Part shown: positions 43,266 to 50,253 of the stretch, piece by piece
Position numbering within the stretch: the stretch's first letter is position 1
Layout: every line of letters begins with the position of its first letter
NCBI RefSeq assembly: GCF_046569695.1
Contig: NZ_JBKHUI010000013.1
Location: 92,623 to 156,622, forward strand
Reading direction: 5' to 3'
DNA from: Kluyvera sp046569695
Lineage (GTDB): Bacteria; Pseudomonadota; Gammaproteobacteria; Enterobacterales; Enterobacteriaceae
DNA length: 64,000 bases
Notes under the pieces: generated by a model
The model's input: the letters and a program-made list of their open reading frames with translations, nothing else
What the model was told of the DNA's origin: nothing
Databases searched by the model: none
Translations under genes and position numbers: made by a program

Positions 43266-44017
43266 TAATCTTCTACCTTTGAATTAAATTTTAACGACAC
43301 TTTTCGGACATTGGATAAATGGAAAAGCATGATATCTACGATGGCTATCTGGATCGGATAGCTAATATTTTCGAAAGCGGTATCTTTAATAATGGCGTTT
43401 TTGTAAATCAAAGCAGCATCGGCCTGAAGCGCCAGCGTGGAGTTTTCCCGGCTGGTAATCGCGGCTACCTTGATGCCATTTTTTCTGGCGTTAAAAATGA
43501 TCTCTTCCAGCATTTCTGATTCACCGCTGTTGGAGACAATTAGCATGCAGTCGTTGGCGGTGAGAAAGCGACTACGGACGTTGCAGTTGGTGTAGTCCGT
43601 CTCGTTGAGGATATTAAAGCCCAGCACCATCAGGTTATAGCTAACGTAGTTCGCCACGCTATCCGAGGTGCCGTATCCCCAGGTAATAATGGTATTGCAG
43701 CCGGATAAAAAGTCACAAAAGGCTTTCACTTTACTCTCTGACACCTTGGTTAAGGCGTCCTGCATTTCACGGATATACTCGCTAACAAACGTGTTATGGT
43801 GCTGCGAGTTTTGCGATTTGGAGAAGACGTCCCTGACGTCGACCTTAAATTCCTGGAAATTATTAAAGCCTAATTTTTTCACCAGCTTCGAAATAGACGG
43901 TGCGGTGGTGTAAACGCGCTCAGCCAGTTCATGAATTTTCATCCTATAAACGTCAGTCGGATTTTCCTGACAGAATTTATAAATTCGCAGTTCATTACTG
44001 GTTAAGTCTTTTCGCAT
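43265..44017 (-). CDS. RpiR/MurR-family regulator of the sugar operon
   Basis: A 250-aa RpiR-type regulator: N-terminal helix-turn-helix (KIHELAERVYTTAPSISKLV in part, residues about 28-50) and C-terminal SIS sugar-phosphate-binding domain (GYGTSDSVANYV, VSNSGESEML). It probably senses the phosphosugar and controls its own operon. The ATG at 44017 has AAGG 8 nt upstream; a GTG three codons earlier overlaps that site. Confidence 0.88.
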   Translation of the reverse strand: MRKDLTSNELRIYKFCQENPTDVYRMKIHELAERVYTTAPSISKLVKKLGFNNFQEFKVDVRDVFSKSQNSQHHNTFVSEYIREMQDALTKVSESKVKAFCDFLSGCNTIITWGYGTSDSVANYVSYNLMVLGFNILNETDYTNCNVRSRFLTANDCMLIVSNSGESEMLEEIIFNARKNGIKVAAITSRENSTLALQADAALIYKNAIIKDTAFENISYPIQIAIVDIMLFHLSNVRKVSLKFNSKVED

Positions 44018-44370
44018 GGAGTGCACCTTTTATTATGCGGCTCTCGGGAGGGATGTTAACAAGGGAGAATTGGAAATAGGTTTTATGATTTAGAAATTAA
44101 TTTCCGTGATCCGCGTTATAAATTTCCATGCGGAGACTTTCCATATCATTGGAAAGCGTGAGGCCTTGTAGGCCGGATAAGGCAACGCCGCCATCCGGCA
44201 ATATCGGCGCAGGTTGCCGGATGGCGCTTCGCTTATCCGGCCTACATACACCCATAGCTCGGACGAGGCCTCTCGATTCCAAAATTTTTTTACCCACAAC
44301 CGAAACCTTCAGGCCTTAGCGTGCGAACTATTATGTACAGAGCACCTTTATCCCCCTGATGGAGTCGACC
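44018..44370. promoter_or_regulatory. Divergent region between RpiR and peroxiredoxin genes
   Basis: 353 bp holding a REP pair (44166-44246) and both promoters. A stretch CAACC (44297-44301), 18 nt, CGTGCGAA (44320-44327) resembles an ECF-type promoter about 45 bp before the peroxiredoxin start; this is only a candidate. Confidence 0.4.
44166..44246. repeat. Pair of REP units
   Basis: Opposed REP units at 44166-44201 and 44212-44246 (GGCCGGATAAGGC... and GCCGGATGGCG...). Confidence 0.88.
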
Positions 44371-44922
44371 ATGAATCGTTTGAAAGCCTTATCAGCCGCC
44401 GCCGTACTCAGCCTTTCTCTCTTCGCCGTGAATGCGAACGCCGCCCTTGAACCAGGTGCAAAAGCCCCGGACTTCAGCCTGCAAGGCGCGCTCGGCGGTA
44501 AGCCGTTGACCTTCTCCTTGCAACAGGCATTGCAGAAAGGCCCGGTGGTGCTCTATTTCTTCCCGGCCGCGTTCACCAAAGGCTGTACCCTTGAAGCGCA
44601 CGCCTTTGCTGAAGCCACCGATAATTTCAAAAAGCTCGGTGCAACCGTGGTGGGCGTGACCGCCGGGAACGTCGACCAGGTGGATGAATTCTCAAAACTG
44701 GAGTGCCGGGATAAATTTGCCGTGGCGGCAGACCCAGGCGCGAAAGTGGCGGCGCAGTACCAGACGCTGATGCAGATGAACGGCAAAACGGTGTCCGACC
44801 GTACCTCGTTTGTGATTGCTCCGGACGGCAAAATCCTGATGAGCTACACCGACCGCAACCCTGATCAGCACATCCAGAAAGCGATGGATGCCGTGAAGCA
44901 GTACGCGCAATCGCACTCGTAA
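44371..44922 (+). CDS. Periplasmic peroxiredoxin (AhpC/TSA, BCP-like)
   Basis: A 183-aa peroxiredoxin with a signal peptide (about residues 1-24, ending NANA). The peroxidatic Cys is in FPAAFTKGCTLEA (PxxxTxxC pattern). It should reduce peroxides in the periplasm. It is followed after 20 nt by a DsbD/ScsB-like protein that could supply electrons, an arrangement known from Caulobacter PprX/ScsB. GGAG lies 7 nt before the chosen ATG. Confidence 0.88.
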   Translation: MNRLKALSAAAVLSLSLFAVNANAALEPGAKAPDFSLQGALGGKPLTFSLQQALQKGPVVLYFFPAAFTKGCTLEAHAFAEATDNFKKLGATVVGVTAGNVDQVDEFSKLECRDKFAVAADPGAKVAAQYQTLMQMNGKTVSDRTSFVIAPDGKILMSYTDRNPDQHIQKAMDAVKQYAQSHS

Positions 44923-44942
44923 TTTAGCCGCCGGGGTTCGCT

Positions 44943-46175
44943 ATGTTTACTGCCATTCTGGCCGCCTTTGTCGGCGGCATTATCCTCAACCTGATGCCCT
45001 GCGTGTTCCCGGTCATTTCACTGAAGGCGCTGGGTATTTTGCGCCATGAGGGCGATGCCAAAAGCGCACGCACCGAAGGGTTGGGCTTTTTGCTCGGCGT
45101 GATTTTTACCATGCAGGTGCTGGCGGGCATACTGCTGGCGCTACGCGCCGGTGGCACCGCCGTCGGCTGGGGGTTCCAGCTTCAGTCGCCGATGGTGATT
45201 GCCGTGCTGGCGCTGATTATTCTTGGCGCGGCGCTGAACCTGCTCGGCGTGTTTGAAGTGGGCTTGTCATTGCAGCGAGCCGGGGAAATTTCGGTAGGCA
45301 GCGGGGCTTTTGTGCGCTCGGCGCTAACCGGCGCGCTGGCGATTGTGGTGGCGACACCCTGCTCGGCACCCTTTATGGCGGGCGCGGTAGGCTACGCGCT
45401 GGTGCAGCCGCCGGTAGCCTCGCTGGCGATTTTCCTGTCGCTGGCGATAGGCTTTGCCGCACCGTTTACCCTGGTTTCGCTGTTCCCGGCCATCGCCAAA
45501 CGCCTGCCACGACCGGGCGCATGGATGGATATCCTCAAGCGCGGCCTGGCGTTCCCGATGCTTGGGGCGTTTGCCTGGCTGGTGTGGGTGCTGACGCAGC
45601 AGGCGGGGACGACCGCGCTGTTAGCGATGCTAATTTGCGCCGTCGTGGTGAGCTTTGCCGCGTGGCTGTACGGCATGGCCCAGCGCCGACGCTATATTGG
45701 GCAATCCTATAAAGGGCTGTTGGCGGTGACGGTGGTGCTGTTTATCGCCGCGGTCAGCCCGCTGCCCGGCGTGATGCACGTCCAGCCATCGCAGCCGGAA
45801 CTTGCGCGTGTGGAAAACATTACCCACGTGAAGTGGTCGCCGCAGACAGTGGCGGAGATGCGTGGGCATGGCAAGGCTATCTTTGTTGATTTCACCGCTT
45901 CCTGGTGCATTACCTGTCAGGTGAACGAGCGCACGTCGCTCTCCACGACGGCGGTGAAGCAGGCGTTGGCGAGCACGAACACGATCTACATGGTGGCGGA
46001 CTCCACCAAATTTAACGCCGATATTGATGATGCGATGACCGCGTTCGGGCAGGGTGGTTTGCCGCTCTACGTGGTCTACCCGGCAGATGGCAGCGCACCA
46101 AAAGTGCTGCCGCAGGTGCTGACCCCGACGATTGTGGTCGACGCCCTGAATCAGGCATCCGGTAAAAAAGCATGA
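44943..46175 (+). CDS. Short DsbD/ScsB-like thiol reductant transporter
   Basis: A 410-aa inner-membrane protein with the DsbD beta (membrane) and gamma (thioredoxin) parts but no N-terminal alpha domain. Membrane Cys residues are in NLMPCVFPV and ATPCSAPFM; the thioredoxin CxxC is in SWCITCQV (near residue 322). It should carry electrons from cytoplasmic thioredoxin to a periplasmic acceptor, most simply the peroxiredoxin just upstream. The missing alpha domain would be functionally replaced by that partner. Confidence 0.87.
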   Translation: MFTAILAAFVGGIILNLMPCVFPVISLKALGILRHEGDAKSARTEGLGFLLGVIFTMQVLAGILLALRAGGTAVGWGFQLQSPMVIAVLALIILGAALNLLGVFEVGLSLQRAGEISVGSGAFVRSALTGALAIVVATPCSAPFMAGAVGYALVQPPVASLAIFLSLAIGFAAPFTLVSLFPAIAKRLPRPGAWMDILKRGLAFPMLGAFAWLVWVLTQQAGTTALLAMLICAVVVSFAAWLYGMAQRRRYIGQSYKGLLAVTVVLFIAAVSPLPGVMHVQPSQPELARVENITHVKWSPQTVAEMRGHGKAIFVDFTASWCITCQVNERTSLSTTAVKQALASTNTIYMVADSTKFNADIDDAMTAFGQGGLPLYVVYPADGSAPKVLPQVLTPTIVVDALNQASGKKA

Positions 46176-46195
46176 GGTAACGGGCATGGCGGAAT

Positions 46196-46753
46196 ATGGA
46201 TAACGGTTTAGCGCCGCGTGAAGCATGGCCTGCGCTGATGGCAAGCGCGCAGGCGGGGGATCGCGATGCCTATACCCAGCTGCTGCGGGCCATTGTGCCG
46301 GTGATTCGGGCAATGGTCCGCAAGCAGATTGCCGACAGCGTGCTGGTTGACGACGTTATCCAGGACGTTCTGTTGGCTGTCCATCGGGTGCGCCACACCT
46401 ACGATCCCGCCTGTCCGTTTTTACCCTGGCTGATGGCCATCACCCAGGCCCGCACCGTTGACGCGCTGCGCAAGCGTGGCCGCCACTGGCTGCGTGAAGC
46501 CGATGAGGAAGAGGCCGTTGAGCCTGCCGCCGAACACATCCCGGAAGAGGATGAACGAGAAGAGACGCTGGCGCTGATCCTCGACCAGCTTCCCTCGCGC
46601 CAGCGGCAGATTGTGGAGCATATCCACCTGCAGGAGATGAGCCTCGCCGAGGCCGCTGCCCGCCATAATTTAAGCGTTTCGGCGGTGAAATCGCTATTAC
46701 ACAGAGCACTAACCAACCTTCGCCGGATGGGAGCGAACCATGACCGATCATGA
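46196..46753 (+). CDS. ECF sigma factor (SigF-like)
   Basis: A 185-aa ECF sigma factor with region 2 (DDVIQDVLLAVHRVRHTYDP, residues about 47-67) and region 4 (QLPSRQRQIVEHIHL and SLAEAAARHNLSVSAVKSLL in part). It is followed by an NrsF-type anti-sigma gene that overlaps it by 14 nt, as in the SigF-NrsF pairs of other proteobacteria. It probably transcribes its own operon in response to oxidative or metal stress. Confidence 0.88.
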   Translation: MDNGLAPREAWPALMASAQAGDRDAYTQLLRAIVPVIRAMVRKQIADSVLVDDVIQDVLLAVHRVRHTYDPACPFLPWLMAITQARTVDALRKRGRHWLREADEEEAVEPAAEHIPEEDEREETLALILDQLPSRQRQIVEHIHLQEMSLAEAAARHNLSVSAVKSLLHRALTNLRRMGANHDRS

Positions 46754-47369
46754 TCTTTTTATTGCGAAGCTTAGCCGCGACGCCGGGCCGATACGCCGCC
46801 CCTGGGCCAGCAACCGACGGGTCGCCGCCTGGCTGCTGATGGCGCTGCCGTGCGGTTGGCTCAGCAGCCTGGTGTTTCACCGGGTGGCAACAGACTGGAC
46901 GCAGTCCGGCGCGCTGCTGGCGGCGCTACAGCTGACCGTGGCTTTTGTGATGGGCATACTGGCGATACGCAACGCCTTCCTGCTGAGCATCGCCGGACGA
47001 AAACCGCTGGGCTGGCGCTGGTTTGCACCATTGATTGCGCTGTGGTTAGGCGGCGTTATCTTCAGCCTTGGCACAACGCACGCGCCGGAAAGTCATTCCG
47101 ACGAGGTGAACTGCTACGCGTTTATGATGGCGGTGAGTACGCCGATGATGGTCATTATGATGGGCTACCTGCGCCGCACACGGGCCCTGTACCCGCTGCG
47201 CACGCTGGCGACGTCAGGAGTGGGAATCGCCTGTATGGCGCTGACGATGCTGTCGTTTTGCCACCCGGTGGAGGTGCATCCGCTGGATTTCCTGCTGCAT
47301 ATGGCAGCGGGGGTAACGATCGTGCTGGTGATGATGGCGGTGGGGTGGCGGTGGGTGAGGATTGGGTGA
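46740..47369 (+). CDS. NrsF/DUF1109-type anti-sigma factor
   Basis: A 209-aa protein with a short cytoplasmic N-terminus and about six membrane helices, the NrsF (DUF1109) pattern. Two Cys residues in the membrane or periplasmic part (HSDEVNCYAF and LSFCHPVEVHP) could sense redox or metal. It should hold the sigma factor at the membrane until a signal arrives. GGGAGCGAACC precedes the ATG inside the sigma gene. Confidence 0.85.
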   Translation: MTDHDLFIAKLSRDAGPIRRPWASNRRVAAWLLMALPCGWLSSLVFHRVATDWTQSGALLAALQLTVAFVMGILAIRNAFLLSIAGRKPLGWRWFAPLIALWLGGVIFSLGTTHAPESHSDEVNCYAFMMAVSTPMMVIMMGYLRRTRALYPLRTLATSGVGIACMALTMLSFCHPVEVHPLDFLLHMAAGVTIVLVMMAVGWRWVRIG

Positions 47370-47387
47370 TGAGCGTTGCGGCATTGC

Positions 47388-47487
47388 CGGATGGCGCTGC
47401 GCTTATCCGGCCTACATGCGTTGTTTGATAACGATGTATTTATCTTTGTAGCCCGGCTGAGGCGCAATGCGCCAACGCCGGGGCGGC
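47388..47487. repeat. REP unit and REP-like palindrome
   Basis: GCCGGATGGCGCTGCG...CTTATCCGGCCTAC (47388-47418), then AGCCCGGCTGAGGCG...CGCCGGGGCGGCT (47450-47487), between the convergent nrsF-like and DUF523 genes. Confidence 0.78.
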
Positions 47488-47492
47488 TCTTT

Positions 47493-47996
47493 CTAAACCC
47501 CTTCAACCTCATCCAACCGCCGCTTCAACGCCGCCAGCTGAAACTCGCTAAACACCTCAATTCCATGCTGGCGCAACAGCGCCACCGCGACCCCTTCGCC
47601 CGGCAATTTCACCCCGCTGAACGCACCGTCATACACGTTCTGGCTGCCGCAGGTTGGGCTACCGTCGGTCAAAATCGCAAACCGACAGCCGTGACTCTGC
47701 GCGGCTTTTAACGCCAGCCAGGCCGCCAGCACGTACGGCTGCGTCACATCACGCCCGTCGCTTTCCACCACCTGCGCCCGCCCGCTCAACACCTCGATAC
47801 CCTGACCGTTAACCATTTCCGCCGACAGACGCGGCGTTTCAAGTCCCGCCGCCAGCTCCGGGCAATGGGCGACCAGGCGACCTTCATCGCGCCACTGTTG
47901 CAGCAGATTTGCGGTACAGGATTTATCGGTGCCGTTGTAGCGCACGGGATGCCCGGCGAGGCAGGCACTGAGGAGGATTTTGTGTTTGGTGGTCAT
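47493..47996 (-). CDS. DUF523 (TudS-like) protein
   Basis: A 167-aa DUF523 protein. Conserved Cys residues are visible in LLSACLAGHPVRYNG, AHCPELAAG and GSPTCGS. Members of this family (TudS) bind an iron-sulfur cluster and remove sulfur from thiouracil. Whether this one does is not known. It marks the left border of the accessory stretch that follows. Confidence 0.82.
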   Translation of the reverse strand: MTTKHKILLSACLAGHPVRYNGTDKSCTANLLQQWRDEGRLVAHCPELAAGLETPRLSAEMVNGQGIEVLSGRAQVVESDGRDVTQPYVLAAWLALKAAQSHGCRFAILTDGSPTCGSQNVYDGAFSGVKLPGEGVAVALLRQHGIEVFSEFQLAALKRRLDEVEGV

Positions 47997-48117
47997 GGAG
48001 AACCTTGAGGATGCGTGGCAAGGCGGTTGTCGCGATGCCTGCGGTTATAGGGTAACAGATAATCAGTCTCGGGGGCGGTCAGACCTTCGGGGGGACTAGA
48101 TAAGTACAAGGATTGAT

Positions 48118-48163
48118 GCACCTTAAAACAGACGTTAACTGTATTTTGCCTGTTTTAAGGTGC
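48118..48163. repeat. Perfect 14-bp inverted repeat
   Basis: GCACCTTAAAACAG and its exact reverse complement CTGTTTTAAGGTGC, 18 nt apart. It could be a pair of operator or replication-protein sites or a stem-loop. It lies 7 nt before a small ORF. Confidence 0.85.
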
Positions 48164-48170
48164 GTAAATA

Positions 48171-48317
48171 ATGTTAACCGAACAATCATCCGTGTGGTTT
48201 TGCGAGGCGGATTCCAGAATAACCATCGTGTTTTCAGGAAGTCCGGGGGCGGATTGCGGCGCGTTAGCTATAGGAGTACTTTCTTCACGCACCTGCAAAA
48301 TCAGGTGTCGGGATTAG
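48171..48317 (+). CDS. Small ORF (48 aa), phage-remnant context
   Basis: MLTEQSSVWFCEADSR... to SSRTCKIRCRD, 48 aa, with four Cys residues. The ribosome site is weak (AAGG 10 nt upstream). It is placed just before an Ash-like ORF in a P4-like stretch. It may be a leader peptide or a chance frame. Confidence 0.3.
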   Translation: MLTEQSSVWFCEADSRITIVFSGSPGADCGALAIGVLSSRTCKIRCRD

Positions 48318-48346
48318 CCTCTCTGATAGAATGTTACGGGCGACAT

Positions 48347-48481
48347 ATGACGAGCAAACGTCTCAAAATATGTCGTACGCACGGCTACACCTCAATGGTG
48401 GGCCAGGCGGGGGCGTCGCAAGACGCGCCGGTTCCCTGTAACACCGGTAAGGCTAACCCCGTCTGGTTCCGCCACCCGTGA
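48347..48481 (+). CDS. Ash-like P4-family small ORF (probable remnant)
   Basis: 44 codons ending MVGQAGASQDAPVPCNTG and ANPVWFRHP, which resembles the GASQDAPVS...YANPVW pattern of the Ash (phage ASH) family in P4-type elements. An open frame continues upstream to 48113, but the upstream part looks unlike the family. Directly repeated GATTAGCCTCTC copies (48313-48324 and 48483-48494) flank it. It is probably a remnant of a P4-like satellite. Confidence 0.4.
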   Translation: MTSKRLKICRTHGYTSMVGQAGASQDAPVPCNTGKANPVWFRHP

Positions 48482-48532
48482 GATTAGCCTCTCCTGCGGC
48501 GGACGTTTAACCCGTTACAGGAGGATGCCCAC

Positions 48533-48832
48533 ATGGCAACGATCCCTACCCAGACTCACCCATCATCCGAAAAACCGGCCAAAACTGAGCGCCGCTACAC
48601 CGTCAGCTACGTTCCCAGCCAGAACGGCCCTAGCACGCCAGCGATTAACCTGAGCGGCAAATGGCTCAAAGACGCTGGCTTCGATACCGGTACTGGCGTC
48701 ACAGTTAAGATTGCCGGAGACTGCATTGTACTTATTCCCGACGGCGATGAAGTGCAGACTCTGCGCGAGCAGCTTAAACAGATGAAGCTGGCGATAAAAA
48801 CGGTGAAAGCGGAAGTGTTGAACGCGCTTTGA
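48533..48832 (+). CDS. SymE-like toxin (type I toxin-antitoxin family)
   Basis: A 99-aa SymE-family protein with the AbrB/MazE-like region (RRYTVSYVPS, PAINLSGKWLKDAGFDTGT, GDCIVLIPD). E. coli SymE is an SOS-induced toxin kept low by the antisense RNA SymR. An antisense RNA here cannot be confirmed by eye. A strong AGGAGG site precedes the ATG and an intrinsic hairpin follows. Confidence 0.82.
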   Translation: MATIPTQTHPSSEKPAKTERRYTVSYVPSQNGPSTPAINLSGKWLKDAGFDTGTGVTVKIAGDCIVLIPDGDEVQTLREQLKQMKLAIKTVKAEVLNAL

Positions 48833-48873
48833 GAGGCTGAGTCAGCGTAACGATTGGGATGCAAAAAAGTAAA

Positions 48874-48894
48874 AACCCAGCCATAGGCTGGGTT
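48874..48894. terminator. Terminator after symE-like gene
   Basis: AACCCAGCC, ATA, GGCTGGGTT hairpin with an A tract on the left and TTCTTTG on the right. Confidence 0.75.
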
Positions 48895-48969
48895 CTTTGA
48901 AGCATTGCGACGGTAATATCATTTTTGCAGACGCATGGAACGAGCGCCAAACGGCGTAATGAGGAACGA

Positions 48970-49257
48970 ATGGATGCGGTTGAAGAAATAAACGGGACAT
49001 ACTTTTATCACGGGCATACCCATGTGGTACCTGGAGAACGGTTTGACCAGAGCTTCATTGAGCAACTTGCAGATGCATTAGGAATGACCGCTGAAGCTGT
49101 CAGCATGATTTTGATTGGCCAGCCGCTCGTCCCGATATCAGGGAAACTATCCGCCGCCACTCTAATAATTACGGTTCAGCTTGTTGCGAAACGTACGCCT
49201 GAAAAATACAACCTGATTGCCCGATCGAAAGACCGTATACAATGGACTTCATTCTAA
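48970..49257 (+). CDS. Hypothetical protein (95 aa) paired with DUF1493 gene
   Basis: MDAVEEINGTYFYHGHTHVV onward, 95 aa, no membrane segment, middle helical stretch SFIEQLADALGMTAEAVSMI that could be a helix-turn-helix-like region. GAGGAACGA precedes the ATG. Its stop overlaps the next start as TAATG, so the two are probably made together. I do not recognise the family. Confidence 0.55.
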   Translation: MDAVEEINGTYFYHGHTHVVPGERFDQSFIEQLADALGMTAEAVSMILIGQPLVPISGKLSAATLIITVQLVAKRTPEKYNLIARSKDRIQWTSF

Positions 49258-49586
49258 TGGACAGAGACTATGAAGCAGAAGTTATCGGGTACATCATGGC
49301 ACGTTACCCGATTCGAAAAAGAAGGTTTAAACCTGAAATTCAACAGGTCACCAAGGAATGGACCTTACTTGATGATTTTCAGTTTGTACCGGAAGATGCG
49401 CATGATTTTTTGTCGGATTTATTCGCGCATTTTGATATTGAGCATTCAAACTTTGATGGTAGGAATTACTTCGAATACGAGTATCCAGTCTGGCAAAAAA
49501 GACCCATGCCGGAACCAGAAATTAAACCGCTGACCGTTGCGATGATTATCGAGTCTGCGAAGGCGGGGAGATGGTTGTATGACTGA
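49257..49586 (+). CDS. DUF1493-family protein
   Basis: A 109-aa acidic protein with the DUF1493 pattern (DYEAEVIGYIMARY, VPEDAHDFLSDLFAHFDIEHSNFD in parts, YEYPVW, LTVAMIIESAKAGRW). Function is unknown. I use the ATG that overlaps the upstream stop (TAATG); an ATG five codons earlier is possible. A terminator follows at 49625. Confidence 0.65.
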   Translation: MDRDYEAEVIGYIMARYPIRKRRFKPEIQQVTKEWTLLDDFQFVPEDAHDFLSDLFAHFDIEHSNFDGRNYFEYEYPVWQKRPMPEPEIKPLTVAMIIESAKAGRWLYD

Positions 49587-49624
49587 ATAGATAAGGTGTC
49601 TACCGGAGTCTCAGAAAGCAAAAA

Positions 49625-49642
49625 AACCGCCATAGGCGGGTT
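49625..49642. terminator. Terminator after DUF1493 gene
   Basis: AACCGCC, ATA, GGCGGGTT hairpin preceded by an A tract, very like the one after the SymE gene. Confidence 0.65.
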
Positions 49643-49647
49643 CTTCT

Positions 49648-49672
49648 AAATAGTGGTGCCGGACTCGGAATC
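49648..49672. repeat. Left attachment-site copy of tRNA-Phe 3' end
   Basis: AAATAGTGGTGCC then GGACTCGGAATC matches 55735-55760, including the tRNA-Phe 3' end and six flanking bases, with one base missing. It marks the far end of the island inserted at tRNA-Phe. Confidence 0.8.
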
Positions 49673-49813
49673 ATATCCACGATTAACATGCTGTTTATTA
49701 TTGGTTTTGTTGATATTTATCGCAAATAGAGCCCCCACGAAGGTCCCCATAAAAAATTGCTTTTTTTTGAGATGGTTATCACGAAAAAAACGTTATTTTG
49801 CGAATAGGAACCT

Positions 49814-49845
49814 CGTTATATGTGGAGTCAGGTCCACATATAACG
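49814..49845. repeat. Perfect 13-bp inverted repeat
   Basis: CGTTATATGTGGA and TCCACATATAACG, 6-nt spacer. Located between the left att copy and the 71-aa ORF. It may be an operator or a terminator for the leftward ORF; there is no T tract. Confidence 0.85.
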
Positions 49846-49873
49846 TGTTCTAAAAACACCGACTCACTTTCCG

Positions 49874-50089
49874 TTAATTCTCTACCATCAACCGGGCAAG
49901 CTTGGCAAAAATCGAACTCTTGCTGCTTTCACCGCTCCTGACCATATCCAGGGTAAAGCTATTGAGGTGAACGCCGGTTAACGGATGACTAAATACATCT
50001 ACGGCATTGCCTTGGGCATCCCATATCAGCAGATTTTCCACTAGGTAAGGCCGTGCAATAGTAGGATTTGTAGGCTGAGCATCACTCAC
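49874..50089 (-). CDS. Hypothetical small ORF (71 aa)
   Basis: 71 aa starting at a GTG (MSDAQPTNPTIARPYLVENL), with a mixed alpha/beta look and no known motif. The GTG overlaps the TGA of a 28-codon frame (MARKNSRLIAALTLDIDV...) upstream, so it might be the second half of a broken or coupled pair. The ribosome site is poor. It is divergent from the NTPase gene. Confidence 0.3.
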   Translation of the reverse strand: MSDAQPTNPTIARPYLVENLLIWDAQGNAVDVFSHPLTGVHLNSFTLDMVRSGESSKSSIFAKLARLMVEN

Positions 50090-50253
50090 CAGAACAGTGG
50101 CTTGTAGACGTTTTTCGCTACATCAATGTCCAAAGTCAATGCAGCAATTAATCTCGAGTTTTTGCGAGCCATGCCAGAGATTTGCTGTTGTATCAACAAA
50201 TTGAAGGCAGTATTTTAGTTGTTACACTCTCAACTCAAAGCATGGTAGAACCA

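Larger units (their letters stand above)
47997..48346. other. Gap with phage-remnant character
   Basis: 350 bp between the DUF523 gene and the Ash-like ORF. It contains a long perfect inverted repeat (48118-48163) and one 48-codon ORF (48171-48317). No other gene is supported. Confidence 0.5.

Noticed and set aside
44143..44319. Short frames over the REP pair upstream of the peroxiredoxin
   Set aside because: Entirely made of REP palindromes and without start signals.
48113..48346. Upstream part of the Ash-like frame
   Set aside because: It crosses the perfect inverted repeat and does not resemble the family; only the last 44 codons are kept.
50182..50253. TTG start for the giant NTPase
   Set aside because: No ribosome site and an odd hydrophobic leader; the ATG at 50254 gives a start more like related proteins, though support is modest.
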